A stretch of DNA of 33,185 bases. Origin: Chara braunii. Lineage: Eukaryota; Streptophyta; Charophyceae; Charales; Characeae. The stretch covers positions 2,088,908 to 2,122,092 of the forward strand of contig BFEA01000071.1 in assembly GCA_003427395.1 (NCBI GenBank), in the 5' to 3' direction. Both the position numbers and the translations under genes were made by a program. The notes under the pieces were generated by a model that saw nothing but the letters and a program-made list of their open reading frames with translations, searched no databases and was not told where the DNA came from. How positions within the stretch are numbered: the first letter of the stretch is position 1; the number at the start of each line of letters is the position of its first letter. Below are positions 1-9,953 of the stretch, in pieces.

Positions 1-29
1 GTGAGCTTCAGCGGGCCAAGGAGAATCGG

Positions 30-30
<1 letters not shown>

Positions 31-109
<79 letters not shown>
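31..109. repeat. (TG)n microsatellite
   Basis: About 40 uninterrupted TG units. The Val-Cys reading frames through it are artefacts of the dinucleotide repeat. Further (TG)n tracts lie at 283-305 and 881-899, so this end of the window is rich in the motif. Confidence 0.97.
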
Positions 110-110
<1 letters not shown>

Positions 111-282
111 GTCATATTCGCTATACACTCAAAAAAAGCATGACTGTGCCAGACTATTTCGTCGGACTTTCACCGACTTATCAGGACGTTGAACCCCAAC
201 AGTCTGCCCAGGATTCATTTGACTGATGGATAAGGACTCACAACATCGCCCAGAGTTAGCGACACCCCTGAGAAAAGTGGTC

Positions 283-305
283 TGTGTGTGTGTGTGTGTG
301 TGTGT
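283..305. repeat. (TG)n microsatellite
   Basis: About 11 TG units. The surrounding 110-740 shows no gene I recognise. It does contain a short imperfect duplication around CTCGAGATG at about 388-417 and 504-532. Confidence 0.9.
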
Positions 306-746
306 TACAAATTATCACCACAACTTCCTCTATTCCGCCCAGATGAGTAGATCCAAAGTCATAGCAACTTTACCTATATTGCAGACAATGAAGCATGCTC
401 GAGATGAGCCAATCCACCAATTAGACAGTTTTGCTTGTGAAGTCAATATCTATTCAGAACCTTACCTTTAATCAGGCAAGGAATCTCACCTTTACACAAG
501 CAATGCAACACACTCGAGATGGGCCATCCCAACAGCAAAAAGAATACGAGACACAGTACATTTGTTAGTATGTTACATCGTTTTCTTGATTATTTTTTCA
601 TCAGCCAGCATTGGGAGGCCTCCCATGTTCTTTGTTTTTGCANTTACCCTCTTACTGTGCCTATCACGTACAAGGCTGGCCACGTTGATGATGGTTGAGN
701 NCCAGCTGCCCATATCCCCGTGTGCCTTTACGGCCCACTTGCACGT

Positions 747-754
747 TATAAAAG
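747..754 (+). promoter_or_regulatory. TATA-box-like site
   Basis: TATAAAAG in a GC-richer setting fits the eukaryotic core-promoter consensus. No coding region follows within a useful distance, and the (TG)n and TCCGG tracts come next, so it may be chance or a promoter of a decayed element. Ambiguous bases at 643 and 700-701 show that this patch was poorly assembled. Confidence 0.25.
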
Positions 755-880
755 GAGGCAGAGTAAAAGGGTAATTATATTTTGTCTGTTCTCTCAATGA
801 CGCTCATTCATATGCGTTTACTAGTAGTACACAAGGAGAGGGAGTAGACAACAGGGAGGAGGACAAGAGAAAATTAGAGA

Positions 881-930
881 GTGTGTGTGTGTGTGTGTGC
901 ATGGCACTGTGTGTGTATGTGAGTGTGTTC
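881..930. repeat. (GT)n microsatellite, interrupted
   Basis: A pure GT run at 881-899 is followed by a broken GT-rich stretch to about 930. Purine-rich sequence precedes it. No gene is visible here. Confidence 0.85.
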
Positions 931-966
931 AAAATAAGTCGGATAATAAAGCTACAGCAGCGTGTG

Positions 967-1140
967 TTTTTTTTTTTTTTTTAATCCGGACATCTGGACC
1001 TGTTCATTCATGACTGGACCATCCGGTTCCATATGTCCGGTTGTCCGGATCGGTGTCCGGATTACCGGACGTCCGGATTAAGCCAGACACGGGTCCGGGC
1101 TCGGTGTCCGGTGTCTGGATATCCGGGTCCGGGGCAACCA
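967..1140. repeat. poly(T) tract followed by an array of TCCGG motifs
   Basis: Sixteen T's (967-982) lead into about 150 bp in which TCCGG, CCGGA or GGTCCGG recurs roughly every 8-20 bp, on both strands because the motif is near-palindromic. It ends in CAACCATGATAATAAT. Self-complementary CG-rich arrays of this kind are known near the ends of some plant DNA transposons, but I see no transposase or clear terminal inverted repeat. A comparable GC array beside homopolymers lies at 32041-32150 and ends in nearly the same bases. Confidence 0.6.
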
Positions 1141-1314
1141 TGATAATAATCCCTTGCATCATATCTTTAGTCAGAGCACCACCCGAGAGGACCCCATTAG
1201 AAATATTCAACATTCAAGGGTTAATAACATCCCAGACCGCCACGTACAGGTAATAGCCCAAGTCGAACTCCACTGGAAGCAAATGAGTAAAATAGTAAAA
1301 ATACTTCAATTCTC

Positions 1315-1362
1315 AATTACCTAGGGCTGGTCAGTTCAATGATCACATCTCAAGGCTGTCGC
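1315..1362 (+). repeat. direct repeat, left copy (partner at 9906-9953)
   Basis: About 48 bp running from AATTACCT to GGCTGTCGC. It is nearly identical to 9906-9953 in the same orientation. The two copies lie on either side of the chromovirus but about 175 bp and 400 bp away from its ends, so they are not its target-site duplication. They probably belong to an older dispersed repeat. Confidence 0.75.
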
Positions 1363-1398
1363 CCAAGTCGAAGCAAAATCTCACCGATCCAAGACCTA

Positions 1399-1480
1399 AT
1401 GCAACATCAGATCTCAGCCCCCCCGGCCCCCCACAAAAAATAAAATAAAATAAAGAATGCAACATCAGATCCCAGCCCCA
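1399..1480 (+). repeat. 25-bp duplication around an AAAAT-rich spacer
   Basis: The string AATGCAACATCAGATC plus a few following bases occurs at about 1400 and again at about 1457. Between them lie a C-rich run and four AAAAT/AAATA units. It resembles a target-site-like duplication around a tiny A-rich insert, or replication slippage. Confidence 0.65.
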
Positions 1481-1537
1481 CATCTCCAGATGCATCCGCC
1501 AGAGACAGGGTAGCAGGGCACAATCACATGTAAGGAA

Positions 1538-2646
1538 TGAGCCTCGCGGAGCCCTTATCGACCATACAAGTGTTCTGGGCTGTGGCCCCAGCAAGCCTCG
1601 TGCCTGCCCTAAGTGAAGGCGGGCCTGAATATCCACGTGAGGCCTGTTCTCGGCAATTTTTCCATATGTGGGTGCTCAGACAGTTGCAGCACGCCAGTTG
1701 GTTACAGAGCAATGTGAGCCTCCAGGGTCTTTCTAGAAGCAAAGGACTGCACTGTACGGTTGAGCCCAGGGCTCAGGCGGTTGCACCCTGGGCACACGCT
1801 GTGTGAGGCCGACACATCATGGACTGGTTACAGGCCAATGAGGAAGCAGCATTGTCATCACACATATGCCGCGAGCCAATGAGAATGCCGCAAACACTTG
1901 GAGGCTGGGTGGCTGCCTGGACATGCCTGACTGCACGAGGCCCAGCCCAGTTTCGGAAACTGGGTCTGGGCGCAGACACTTGGGGCCCAACTGAAGCTAC
2001 TGGGGCCCCCACACGCCTGGCCAGGACAGCCAGCAGCAACACACTTTCCATAAAGGACAGTGTGAGCCCCTAGGAGAGGAGTCTGGCCTTGGCAGGCAAG
2101 GCAGACACGCTGCTGCGTTGCTGCGCTAGTGTCTGCATGGGCGCTGCGGGTCGGGTGCGCGCACGGGTGCTGAGTTGAGAGGGCCGCTGAGAGGCAGGGG
2201 GCGCACAGCAGCCATAGCCGGGCTGCAGGGGCACAATGCAGGTGATGACGATGGTGGTCTTCGGGTAGGAGGCGCACGAGGAGGTGATCAGGGGGTGATG
2301 TAGGGAGGAGAGAGAACGTACTTGGTGTATGCTGATGGTCGGCATTGGTGTTGACATCACATGCATTGGTCTTCGACTTCGGTGTGATCCAGTCGCTTGA
2401 ACGTAGATAGGCTACATAGGCTGAGTAGAGTAGGCTAGGCACCGAGCGCCAGACAGTAGGAGCGACATTGGATACAATGTTGATATGACCAGGAGTGTCG
2501 GCATTGGCACTTGAGTTCTTTGTATTGCTCTTATGTGGATGGAATCTTGGTGCATTGAGCTGTCTGCTTGGTGTACGACTGTCTGGACTACTTCGTGATT
2601 TTGCAACTTGGTTTTCGGTCTATCGCTCTCGCCAATATTCTTTGCA
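1538..2646 (+). repeat. 5' LTR of the chromovirus
   Basis: The left edge is set by the match of 1538-1627 to 9416-9507. The right edge is set by TTTGCA just before the primer-binding site, giving a TG...CA element of 1,109 bp. The LTR is GC-rich in its first two thirds and holds no convincing TATA box. Long minus-strand open frames inside it (for example 1858-2442) have no recognisable domain and are incidental. Confidence 0.8.
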
Positions 2647-2649
2647 ATT

Positions 2650-2667
2650 TGGTATCAGAGCTGGTTC
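2650..2667 (+). other. primer-binding site for initiator Met tRNA
   Basis: TGGTATCAGAGCTGGTTC begins three bases after the LTR's terminal CA. TGGTATCAGAGC is the canonical sequence complementary to the 3' end of plant initiator-methionine tRNA and primes minus-strand DNA synthesis in many plant gypsy and copia elements. It fixes the LTR boundary and the plus-strand orientation. Confidence 0.93.
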
Positions 2668-4080
2668 AAGATCGCCGTTATCGGCGCTGGCGACATTGTT
2701 ACTTGGTGCACTAACGAAGCTTCTACGCAGTAAGGATACATTGGCGCTGGCATTCATTGCCACTCCCGGGTAGAGGGGAGGCTGGCAGGAAAACTGTGGC
2801 GGCACCGTGGGAGCTGTGGCGACAGCGGATGTATGTCGGATGATGAGAGCATGCTGACATGGCATTTTGGTTGAGGTGGCACTCCATTGCATTGTGTGTG
2901 GTACCGGGGCTATGACCGGTCATCAAAATGCATGTCAGCTCAATTGGTGAGAAATCTGGTTGGGGGAAGCTATCTTGAGGTACGTTGTTCCCTCACCTTA
3001 TCTTCACATCTCAATCTCTTCTTACCGCGAGGAAAGTGAGTCCAACTTGAGTGTCCTCTTCTGGTTCAGGAGTCGTGACTGCTCTACCTTGAGAATCGAC
3101 ATTCTTCCTGGTGGTGCATCTGGAAGGAGAGGGTGGCGCCTCTGAAGGGCCCTGGTCGAAGCACGGGTCAAGGTCACCATGCGAACCCATGGGAGTAGAG
3201 CACGCATGCTTTGTTGCTTTGTCCTTTAAGCTCTTGCTGCGCTGTAGAGGGAATGTAAACTAACCAGTCCTATGCAAGACGTCTACCAGACCGTCTATAA
3301 ATTATTTCTGGCGGTATCTGACCTGAATACTAGTTGTGATCGTCGTCCTGTCCGTGACGTTTCTTGAGGACTTTGGGGGCTGTCCTTAAATTGCCTCTTG
3401 ATCAGCCAGATCAGTTGGATGTAAGGCTTGTTGCACGTGAGGATAAATAACGGGCAGTGCTGGTCATAAGAGGGTTTTTGGGCACAGGGGTGGGCCGTTG
3501 TGCACACATCAGACATTGTTGCTTGATGATGCAGCCAAGATCGTTGGATACAGGGGAGGGAAGGTTCCAATTGGTGCTCATACACAAACAAGTTTATTCC
3601 CATTTCTGTATACATTTGTTCAAGTGATTTATTTTATTTTGATTAGTTGAGGTGACAGACTGCTAACACCTAACAAACAGCCTCATACTAGAACTGTAGT
3701 AGCCTACCTTAGCCAGTTCTGTTTTGTTATCGCTGTGAGAGAACTGATCAAAGTAGGATAGATCATTCGCTTAGTTTGCGTAAATGCTGTTGACACCACT
3801 TGATCGGTAGTCCGGTTGACTTGCCGAATATTTATTATTTTACTTCATTTACGACCCGGTAAGACACATGTTGTGGTAGGCCCCAGCGAGGCACTAGTGC
3901 AGATAGTGATCTGCCTAGCTGATGAGCGGTAAATAGTGCGGAAAGGACAGCTTATGATCGGAGGCAAACACGGCGGGATACACGTAGACTTCTGGTAGTG
4001 TTTCAGGTTCTGCTACCAGGGGACGAAAAAAGGTTTTGGGCCGAAGCAAGGGCCTGACATCTGCAGACCGCTAGGGAGGC
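2668..4080 (+). other. chromovirus leader between PBS and gag
   Basis: About 1.4 kb with no conserved protein that I recognise. It contains some repeated GGCGCTGGC strings (about 2682-2750). The leader is unusually long for a gypsy element, so part of it may be an inserted sequence or a decayed extra reading frame. Confidence 0.55.
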
Positions 4081-5800
4081 AGCAACAACTGCAGAGCGTG
4101 TTTTAGTGGAAACTGCAGCTAGTGCTGAAGCTATGGCTGCTCCTACAACGACCTCTCAAAGTCAGCAGACCTGAGGAGTTTTCGTTATCTCCTCAGTCTC
4201 ATCTAGTGGGACTAGTGCAGGACCCTCCACAAGTCAGATGGTGGGCTCACAGTACAGCCAACCACCTCCACCCACTAGACAGGAGTTAGAACTACAACAA
4301 GTAGAGTTACTCCGCTTACAGCTAGAGAAGCAACTCAGAGATGCAACCAAAAGACAAGATCATATTAGAAATTGTAAAGCCTGATTGGAGAGCAGAGAGG
4401 CAAACAAGGCTGCATTAGAAAGGATAGATGATTCAACCCTAGATGATAGAGGAAAGATCATCCGGGCGAATCTGCTAAATATGAATGAGTATTTTGACAG
4501 TCGACTTGATGACATCCGGTCGACCCTTGACCAGATACTTAGGATCGTGCAAGGAAGGGGAGGACCACTACCCCCCATACCTAGTGCGCCGAGTGTCCGG
4601 CAGCAGACAACTTTCCCATCGCCAGTTCCTTTACTGGCAATGACAGGTCCCTTTGTTCCATAGTTTGGTGTCCCACCAGGTGGTACGTCAGCAGTAGTAG
4701 CGTAGACTATAGCTTCTTCATCTTCAGGTCCAGATGCTGCAGCTTCAGGGCAGCAGATGATTCAGTCATCGACTAGAAGACATCAACCTTGGTACCCGAA
4801 GACCCCAATGAAACCCCCAACTATCTTCACAGGAGACAAGAAGGACGAGCCCCTCAACACTTGGTTGAGGACGGTTCCATTGTGGATAAGGGCCAAGCGT
4901 ACACTGCTCGAGAAGGAGGTAATCATTGCCGCTTCTTACTTAGAAGGATCGACAACAAGATGGTTGAATGGGTACATAGCGACAAAGGGCTTTGCCAGAC
5001 GGATGAACGATTGGGCGCCGACCCAGACACTTGAAAGCTTCATGGACCTAGTGGAGGCGCGATGACACAACCCTCAGTGGGCTCAACAAGCCACTGATGC
5101 GTTGACCCATCTTGAACTAAGAATTTCAAGACGACGCGAGAACTCACAGGTGTTGTGGAGAAACTGGTAGTAGTACCGGGAGTTTGCTATGATTTCCAAG
5201 TCCTCTTAACGATGTTTTTGAGATGTCTTCCCAGAGACATCAAGAATCTGTTGGTTAGTGAGGCCAGCATTGAGCATCACACCCTCGAGTCTTTCAGCAA
5301 CAAGGCCTTAGACTTAGAGGCAAGGTTGGAAGGGGCTCAACAGGTATCTGTGGATGAGAGAAAGAAGAAGACTCCACAAGAGTGGAAAAAGAAGGGAAGT
5401 CGTTTGATGATGGTTGATTTTGAGGAGAATCAAACCGAGATTGACGACCTTTCTGAATTTGTGGAGGATGCAGAGATAGGCAGCGAGGATAGTGCAGAGG
5501 GTAGCAACCTCACCGCCATAACTAAAGGAAAGGCAATTGGCCGCGGGAAGGGCAGTCAACAAAAGAGTCAGAGGCAGGCACAAAACTCAAACAAGACTCT
5601 GGCGGCCACCAGTAGTTTAAGTGCAAGAACGCGAAGGTTTCTCAAAAGATTGGGCCCGAAGGTGGTTTTGGGGGATCTTTCGCCCATAGCGTGCTTCTAC
5701 GAGCGCCAACTCGGGAAACGCATCAGGCCAGTAGAAGTTATAGCTGCTTCTACTCAAGACGAAGTGGTTAGTATACCTTCACCACTAAAGAGTTGGCCGA
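4080..5800 (+). pseudogene. gag-like polyprotein segment, broken
   Basis: Three plus-strand pieces of one protein: 4133-4663 with stops, 4757-5065, and 5155 to about 5700 after a frameshift near 5120-5130. The first piece holds a Gln/Leu/Glu-rich coiled coil (LELQQVELLRLQLEKQLRD). The second has the gag capsid pattern FTGDKKDEPLNTWLRTV...YLEGSTTRWLNG. The third continues with FLRCLPRDIKNLLV and a basic, Lys/Arg/Gln-rich tail. I see no intact CCHC zinc knuckle. The last ~130 bp shift frame again near 5640 and rejoin the protease reading. Confidence 0.8.
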
Positions 5801-6543
5801 GACTATTGACTCCTTGGTCGCCCCGCAGACACATCTAGACCAAACGACACTTTGTTCGTTGGATGTGTCTGAAGCCTTAGAAGACTTAGAAACTGAGTGG
5901 CCGGCAAGGGACCCTCGCGAGTCTTGGGTGGCATTGTCCAAAGGTCCTAAAGAGGAGCATTTTGTTGTAGAAGTCGGTGTAGCGGCTGCAAGTGTGGTGC
6001 CTTCGTAGACATTGGCTCTACACGGAACTTCAAGAGTTGCGACTGCGTTGATAGACTGCGCCTAGGGGACCGGGTGCAGCGCTTGAGTAGACCTGTAACA
6101 TCTACTCTAGCCAACAAAGAGGCATGTTGGTCAAGGACTACGTTAAAGATGTGGTCTACACCTTCTCTTATGGAGGTGGGGAACTTAATCATCAGATTTC
6201 GTTCCTGATTAGCGACGACTTGCCATTTGACATGTTGTTGGGTATGTACTACCTTGAGGTTGCCAAGCCCCAATTCGACTGGGACCGAAAAGTGCTTAAG
6301 CATGTGTTACTCGATGGGAGAACCATTAGACTAGCTAAGTATAGAGCTAGCAAGTTAGTCGACTCCTATGCGTGTATGTGTGCAAGTGCATTTTATAATT
6401 GTTATAAACCAAACCAAGAGGAGGGTATGCACTTAGTTTTTGTCTCTGAGAAAGGGGAGGTCATTAAAACATCCCCAAAGATAGAGACCATCGTTGCTAA
6501 GTACCCTGATCTGTTTGAGGAGCCTTCGGGAGTCGTAGACTAG
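5793..6543 (+). pseudogene. retropepsin-like aspartic protease segment, broken
   Basis: The active-site motif reads AFVDIGSTRNF, with the catalytic Asp codon at 6008-6010; family members usually read D-S/T-G-A/S-T. The second half is in another frame from 6124 and contains the expected ISDDLPFDMLLGMYYLE, equivalent to the conserved ILG.D.L strand of gypsy proteases. It then runs through a linker to the RT entry (IVAKYPDLFEEPSGVVD). At least three frames are used (5793, 5999 and 6124), so indels have broken it. Dimeric proteases of this type mature the Gag-Pol polyprotein. Confidence 0.8.
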
Positions 6544-7262
6544 GAGATTGTCCATGACATAGAGGTAATCCCAGGGAGTAAGACCCTAAAGGGGAGGATC
6601 TATAGGATGGCTCCGACCGAATTGGACGAACTTTGTCAGCAACTGAAAGAGCTCACAGAAAAGGGTTGGATTCGGCCTAGTACCTCCCCCTCGACTCACC
6701 AGTACTATTTGTCCCGGAAAAAGGGGGGACAATGAGGATGTGCATTGATTATCAGGGCCTCAATGCCATCACTATTAAAAACGCAGAGCCTCTACCACGC
6801 ATCAACGACCTATTGGATAGGGTGCAGGGATGTAAGTACTTCACTAAGATAGATTTGAAGTGCGGCTACCATCAAATTGCCATTAGACCAAAAGATTAGC
6901 ACAAAACTGCATTTCAGACCAGGTACGGTCTCAAGTTTGTGGTGATGCCTTTTGGGCTTTGCAATGCATCGGGAACATTCCAGCATGCCATGAATAGGGT
7001 CTTTCATGACTACTTCGATAAGTTCACCGTCATGTACCTCGACGGTATACTTATCTTTAGTAGGACTGTCGAGGAGCATGCCCAACATGTAGAAACCGCA
7101 TTTTCACTCCTGCGACAACACAAGTATAAGATCAACTTAGAAAAATGCGAGTTTGGTCGCACTAGAATCTTGTACTTGGGTCATGAGATATCCACAAAGG
7201 GATTAGGCTCCAAGATGCACAGGTGGCTAGCATTCGTGACTGGCCACGACCCCAGTCTGTGA
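6544..7262 (+). pseudogene. reverse transcriptase domain with mutated YLDD box
   Basis: In order: HDIEVIPGSKT, then RMAPTELDELCQQLKELTEKGWIRPSTSP, a frameshift near 6690, VPKKGG and RMCIDYQGLN. The first catalytic Asp follows in FTKIDLKCGYHQI, then an in-frame TAG at 6898-6900, MPFGLCNASGTFQHAMN and VMYLDGILIFSRTVEEH. The last should read YLDD, and the codon at 7044-7046 is GGT (Gly), so the second Asp of the metal-binding pair is lost. The domain ends with NLEKCEFG...YLGHEIS and shifts frame near 7200. Similarity to gypsy/chromovirus RT is unmistakable. Confidence 0.93.
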
Positions 7263-7263
7263 C

Positions 7264-8010
7264 TGAGGTCAGATCATTCAAGGGATGTGTGGCTACTATC
7301 GTAACTTCGTGAAGAAATATAGTACGGTGGCCTCCCCTTTGACTGATCTAACTCGCCTTGACACACCATGGGAATGGACAGACGCATGTGAGGCTGCTTT
7401 CAAAAGGTTCACGTACACTCTCACACATCATGAGATTCTCATGGTCCCTGATTCGGAGAGGCCATTTGTTGTGACCAGTGACGCAAGTCAATATGGCATT
7501 GGTGCAGTGCTGGCCCAACAGCAAGGGAAGAAGTTAAGGTCGATCGATTACATCAGTAAGAAGATGTCATCGAAGAAATTGGCAAAGTCCACCTATGAAA
7601 GGGAACTCTATGCCCTTTACAAAGCCCTTGTCCACTGAAGACACTATCTGCTTGGAAGATTCTTCTATTTGAGAACTGACAATCAAACACTCGAGTGGAT
7701 CAAGACACAACCTGTCCTCTCTGACGCACTCAAACACTGGATTGAAGTCATAGACCAATATGACTTCAAGCTAGATTACATAAAGGGAGAGTACAACAAG
7801 GTTGCTGATGCGCTGTCACGTAGGGCAGACTACCTAGGTGCGCTGATTACTGAATTTGGTTTATCTGATGATGTAACTCGGTCTTTGGTGGAAGCCTACA
7901 AGGAAGACCCCGTCATGATGGACATCATACCCAAACTTGAGGCCCAAAACAAGGCCACATCTGACGAGTTTGGTGGACAGTTTACACTTTCTGGAGAAGG
8001 CAGGTTTTAA
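7264..8010 (+). pseudogene. RNase H domain and tether, one stop
   Basis: MCGYYRNFVKKYSTVASPLTDL is the RT connection. The RNase H core follows: TSDASQYGIGAVLAQ (first Asp), STYERELYALYKALVHW-equivalent (Glu), LRTDNQTLEWI (second Asp) and YNKVADALSRR (last Asp). All four catalytic acids are present. The only break is TGA at 7636-7638, where family members have Trp, a single G-to-A change. The frame then runs on to 8010 as the spacer before integrase. Confidence 0.9.
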
Positions 8011-8039
8011 AAGGTTGTGTGTTCCTTCTAGAGAGATTC

Positions 8040-8853
8040 TTCGTAGTTAGTTTCTAGGAGAGTGTCACGACGCAACCGGTCACTTCGGCAATAAGAAGAC
8101 TAGTGCTAATTTAGTGCAGCGTTTCTCGTGGCCTAATATGCTTGACGATGTAAAGAAGTGCGTACAGACTTGTCAAGTCTGTCAGCGGGACAAGCCGTGG
8201 ACTCGAGCTCCGCTTGGGTTCTTGAAGCCATTGCCCATTCTTGCAGGTCCAGGAGAGAGTGTCTCCATGGACTTCATGGATACCCTCGTGACCGGCAAGA
8301 GTGGCAAAAGGCACATATTCGTCATAGTTGATAGGTTTACGAAATACGTTGGACTAATCCCTATGCCGGAAACAGCGAAAACAGAGCATGTCATAAGTTA
8401 TTCATGAATAACTGGATGCGCGACTTTGGACTGCCCAAAACCATTGTCATTGACATAGATGTCAGATTCACAAGTGAAATGTGGAAAAAGGCTGCTGAAC
8501 AGATGGGCGGTCAACTCCAAATGACTTCGGGGAATCATCCTGAAGCAAATGGTCAAGCGGAACATATGAACCGTGTGGTGCAGCATCTGCTAAGGCATTA
8601 CATCAAGCCCAATCAAGATGACTGGGATGAGAAACTTCCTCTCATCGCCAGTATATACAATAACGTTGTACACAGCACCACCGGCGTCAGTCCCAACCAG
8701 CAGCATTTGGGGTGGAAGCCTAGAACTGATCTAGACTCCCTTCTACCTGAGAACCGACCGACTGCAACTCCTGGAACCATTGAATTTGGTGCCAGTATGA
8801 GAAACTGTTGCAGCAGACTGTCGAGCATATCAAAAAGTCTCAAGAGGCAATGA
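8040..8853 (+). pseudogene. integrase: zinc-binding and catalytic core, frameshifted
   Basis: The HHCC zinc module spans 8060-8190 (CHDATGHFG, then CVQTCQVC). A TAG at 8048-8050 precedes it. The catalytic core starts at SMDFMDTLVTGKSGKRH (first Asp) and continues IVDRFTKYVGLIPM. It changes frame at about 8400, resumes with FGLPKTIVIDIDVRFTSEMW (second Asp), then HPEANGQAEHMNR (Glu). The D,D(35)E triad is therefore intact although the frame is not. Core and C-terminal part are split by another shift near 8810. Confidence 0.9.
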
Positions 8854-9374
8854 TTGCCTCTAAGAATAAGCATAGGCGACAATCCACATTTCAGGTAGGG
8901 GAACGTGTTTGGGTAAAGGCTAATGAACTGGGACAGGAGTTTGGCATCTCTAGGAAGTTAATGTCGCTGTACTTTGGTCCATGGGAAGTCCTAGACATTG
9001 TGGATAGTGATCTAGATGGTCCCTCGTACGTCATCAGAATCCCTGGTCATCTGCGCACTTACCCTGTATGTCACGCTTCCAAACTTGCACCTTTTGCTGA
9101 GACAGATCTGTTCCCAACAAGAAGGTCAATGCTGCCCCCAACCATGGATGGCCACGTGGATGTTGATGACATCTTGCAACACAGAGATTTGCCTGTTCCC
9201 AAGCCTGCTGGCAGGGGTAGACCGCCCAAACCTATGAGGGAGTACCGGGTCAGGTTCAGGCATCATACGGATCCAAAAGAAGATCGTTGGTTCACAAGAC
9301 AGGAGCTTGTCAAGACAGCACCTCAGATCGTGGCTGAGTGCGAACGAAGACTGAAGGGGAAGGCACCTGGGTAG
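8808..9374 (+). pseudogene. integrase C-terminus: GPY/F module and chromodomain-like tail
   Basis: 188 codons without a stop. The start holds the helical KNKHRRQSTFQVGERVWV, then the GPY/F module (SLYFGPWEVLDIVDSDLDGP...VCHASKLAPF). Residues ~115-180 are VDDILQHRD...REYRVRFRHH..PKEDRWFTRQELVKTAPQIV, with the spacing of a chromodomain but with several usual aromatic cage positions unclear. In chromoviruses this tail directs integration to particular chromatin. The TAG at 9372-9374 ends pol, 41 bp before the 3' LTR. Confidence 0.85.
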
Positions 9375-9397
9375 AAGTATCTCAGCGGACTTTCGAA

Positions 9398-9415
9398 GCT
9401 GAGGGGGACGAGGAA
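9398..9415 (+). other. polypurine tract
   Basis: AGCTGAGGGGGACGAGGA is almost all purine and abuts the start of the 3' LTR copy. This is the usual primer site for plus-strand DNA synthesis. Confidence 0.65.
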
Positions 9416-9507
9416 CGGGCCTCGCGGAGCCCTTATCAGACATACAAGTGTTCTGGGCTGTGGCCCCCAGCAAGCCTTGTGCCCGCCCTAAGTGAAGGCG
9501 GACCCAC
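9416..9507 (+). repeat. truncated 3' LTR of the chromovirus
   Basis: Matches 1538-1627 at about 90% with one small indel. The terminal TG has become CG. Homology stops abruptly after GGCGGACC, so over 1 kb of this LTR is missing, lost through deletion, recombination or replacement by the tRNA-like sequence that follows. Confidence 0.85.
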
Positions 9508-9550
9508 CTCATTCATTGGCATCACATCTCCATTCCTTACAAACAGATAC

Positions 9551-9616
9551 ACCGAGCATCAGGTAGTAGCTGGTTTCCAAAACCGTAGGTTAAGGGTTCG
9601 AATCCCTATAACCCTC
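9551..9616 (+). tRNA. tRNA-like fragment with CCA anticodon loop
   Basis: A T-arm with a perfect box B (GGTTCGAATCC, 9595-9605) follows a GGT/ACC anticodon stem around loop TTCCAAA, which would carry anticodon CCA (Trp). A weak D-arm (AGC...GCT) precedes it. The 3' acceptor strand would be ATAACCCTC, but no complementary GAGGGTTAT lies upstream, so the 5' acceptor half is missing or replaced. This is a tRNA-derived fragment, possibly organellar or SINE-derived, rather than a working gene. It sits just where the 3' LTR breaks off. A second box-B-like string (AGTTCGATTCC) lies at about 9864. Confidence 0.45.
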
Positions 9617-9905
9617 TTCTCGGAAGCATGTCGAGCATAAGACTTGCCTCATTCAACTCTTACATGCATTCTACTTTGATGCGAACGCTCATCGGAACAA
9701 CAAGAGCTCATGAAGCGGAAGCTGTGGAGTTCAACGAGCCATCACAGTAGCTAGGCGTTAAGTGGTCTAGTAAAGAGCCGGCCATAGCTTGCAGGTAGAA
9801 AGTAGACGAAGAAGGGGGTATCACCTTGGAACTCAACGGCCGCTTAGGAATGGAACCCAAGTTCGATTCCTGACACAATCAGATATACACACTACAACAG
9901 CTCTG

Positions 9906-9953
9906 AATTACCTGGGGTCCGTCAGTTCAATGATGATATCTAAAGGCTGTCGC
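9906..9953 (+). repeat. direct repeat, right copy (partner at 1315-1362)
   Basis: Differs from the left copy at a handful of positions and has a CTGGGGTCC block where the left has CTAGGGCTGG. Similarity fades after GGCTGTCGC, although CTAATGCAA reappears in both flanks further on. Confidence 0.75.

Larger units (their letters stand above)
1538..9507 (+). mobile_element. degenerate Ty3/gypsy chromovirus (LTR retrotransposon)
   Basis: The order is 5' LTR, iMet-tRNA primer-binding site, long leader, gag, aspartic protease, reverse transcriptase, RNase H, integrase with GPY/F module and chromodomain-like tail, purine tract, and the first ~92 bp of a 3' LTR. Integrase after RNase H defines the Ty3/gypsy order, and the C-terminal chromodomain-like segment points to the chromovirus branch. 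The coding part is broken by many stops and frameshifts, the RT catalytic motif is changed, and the 3' LTR is truncated, so the copy cannot move by itself. The two LTR starts still match at about 90%, which suggests moderate age. Confidence 0.93.

Noticed and set aside
1-226. Val-Cys repeat proteins at the left edge
   Set aside because: Translations of the (TG)n microsatellite; no stable coding signal around them.
1858-2442. 194-codon minus-strand frame
   Set aside because: Lies wholly in the GC-rich 5' LTR and has no recognisable domain.
1315-9953. Target-site duplication of the chromovirus from the 48-bp direct repeats
   Set aside because: Too long for a gypsy duplication (4-6 bp) and not adjacent to the LTR ends.
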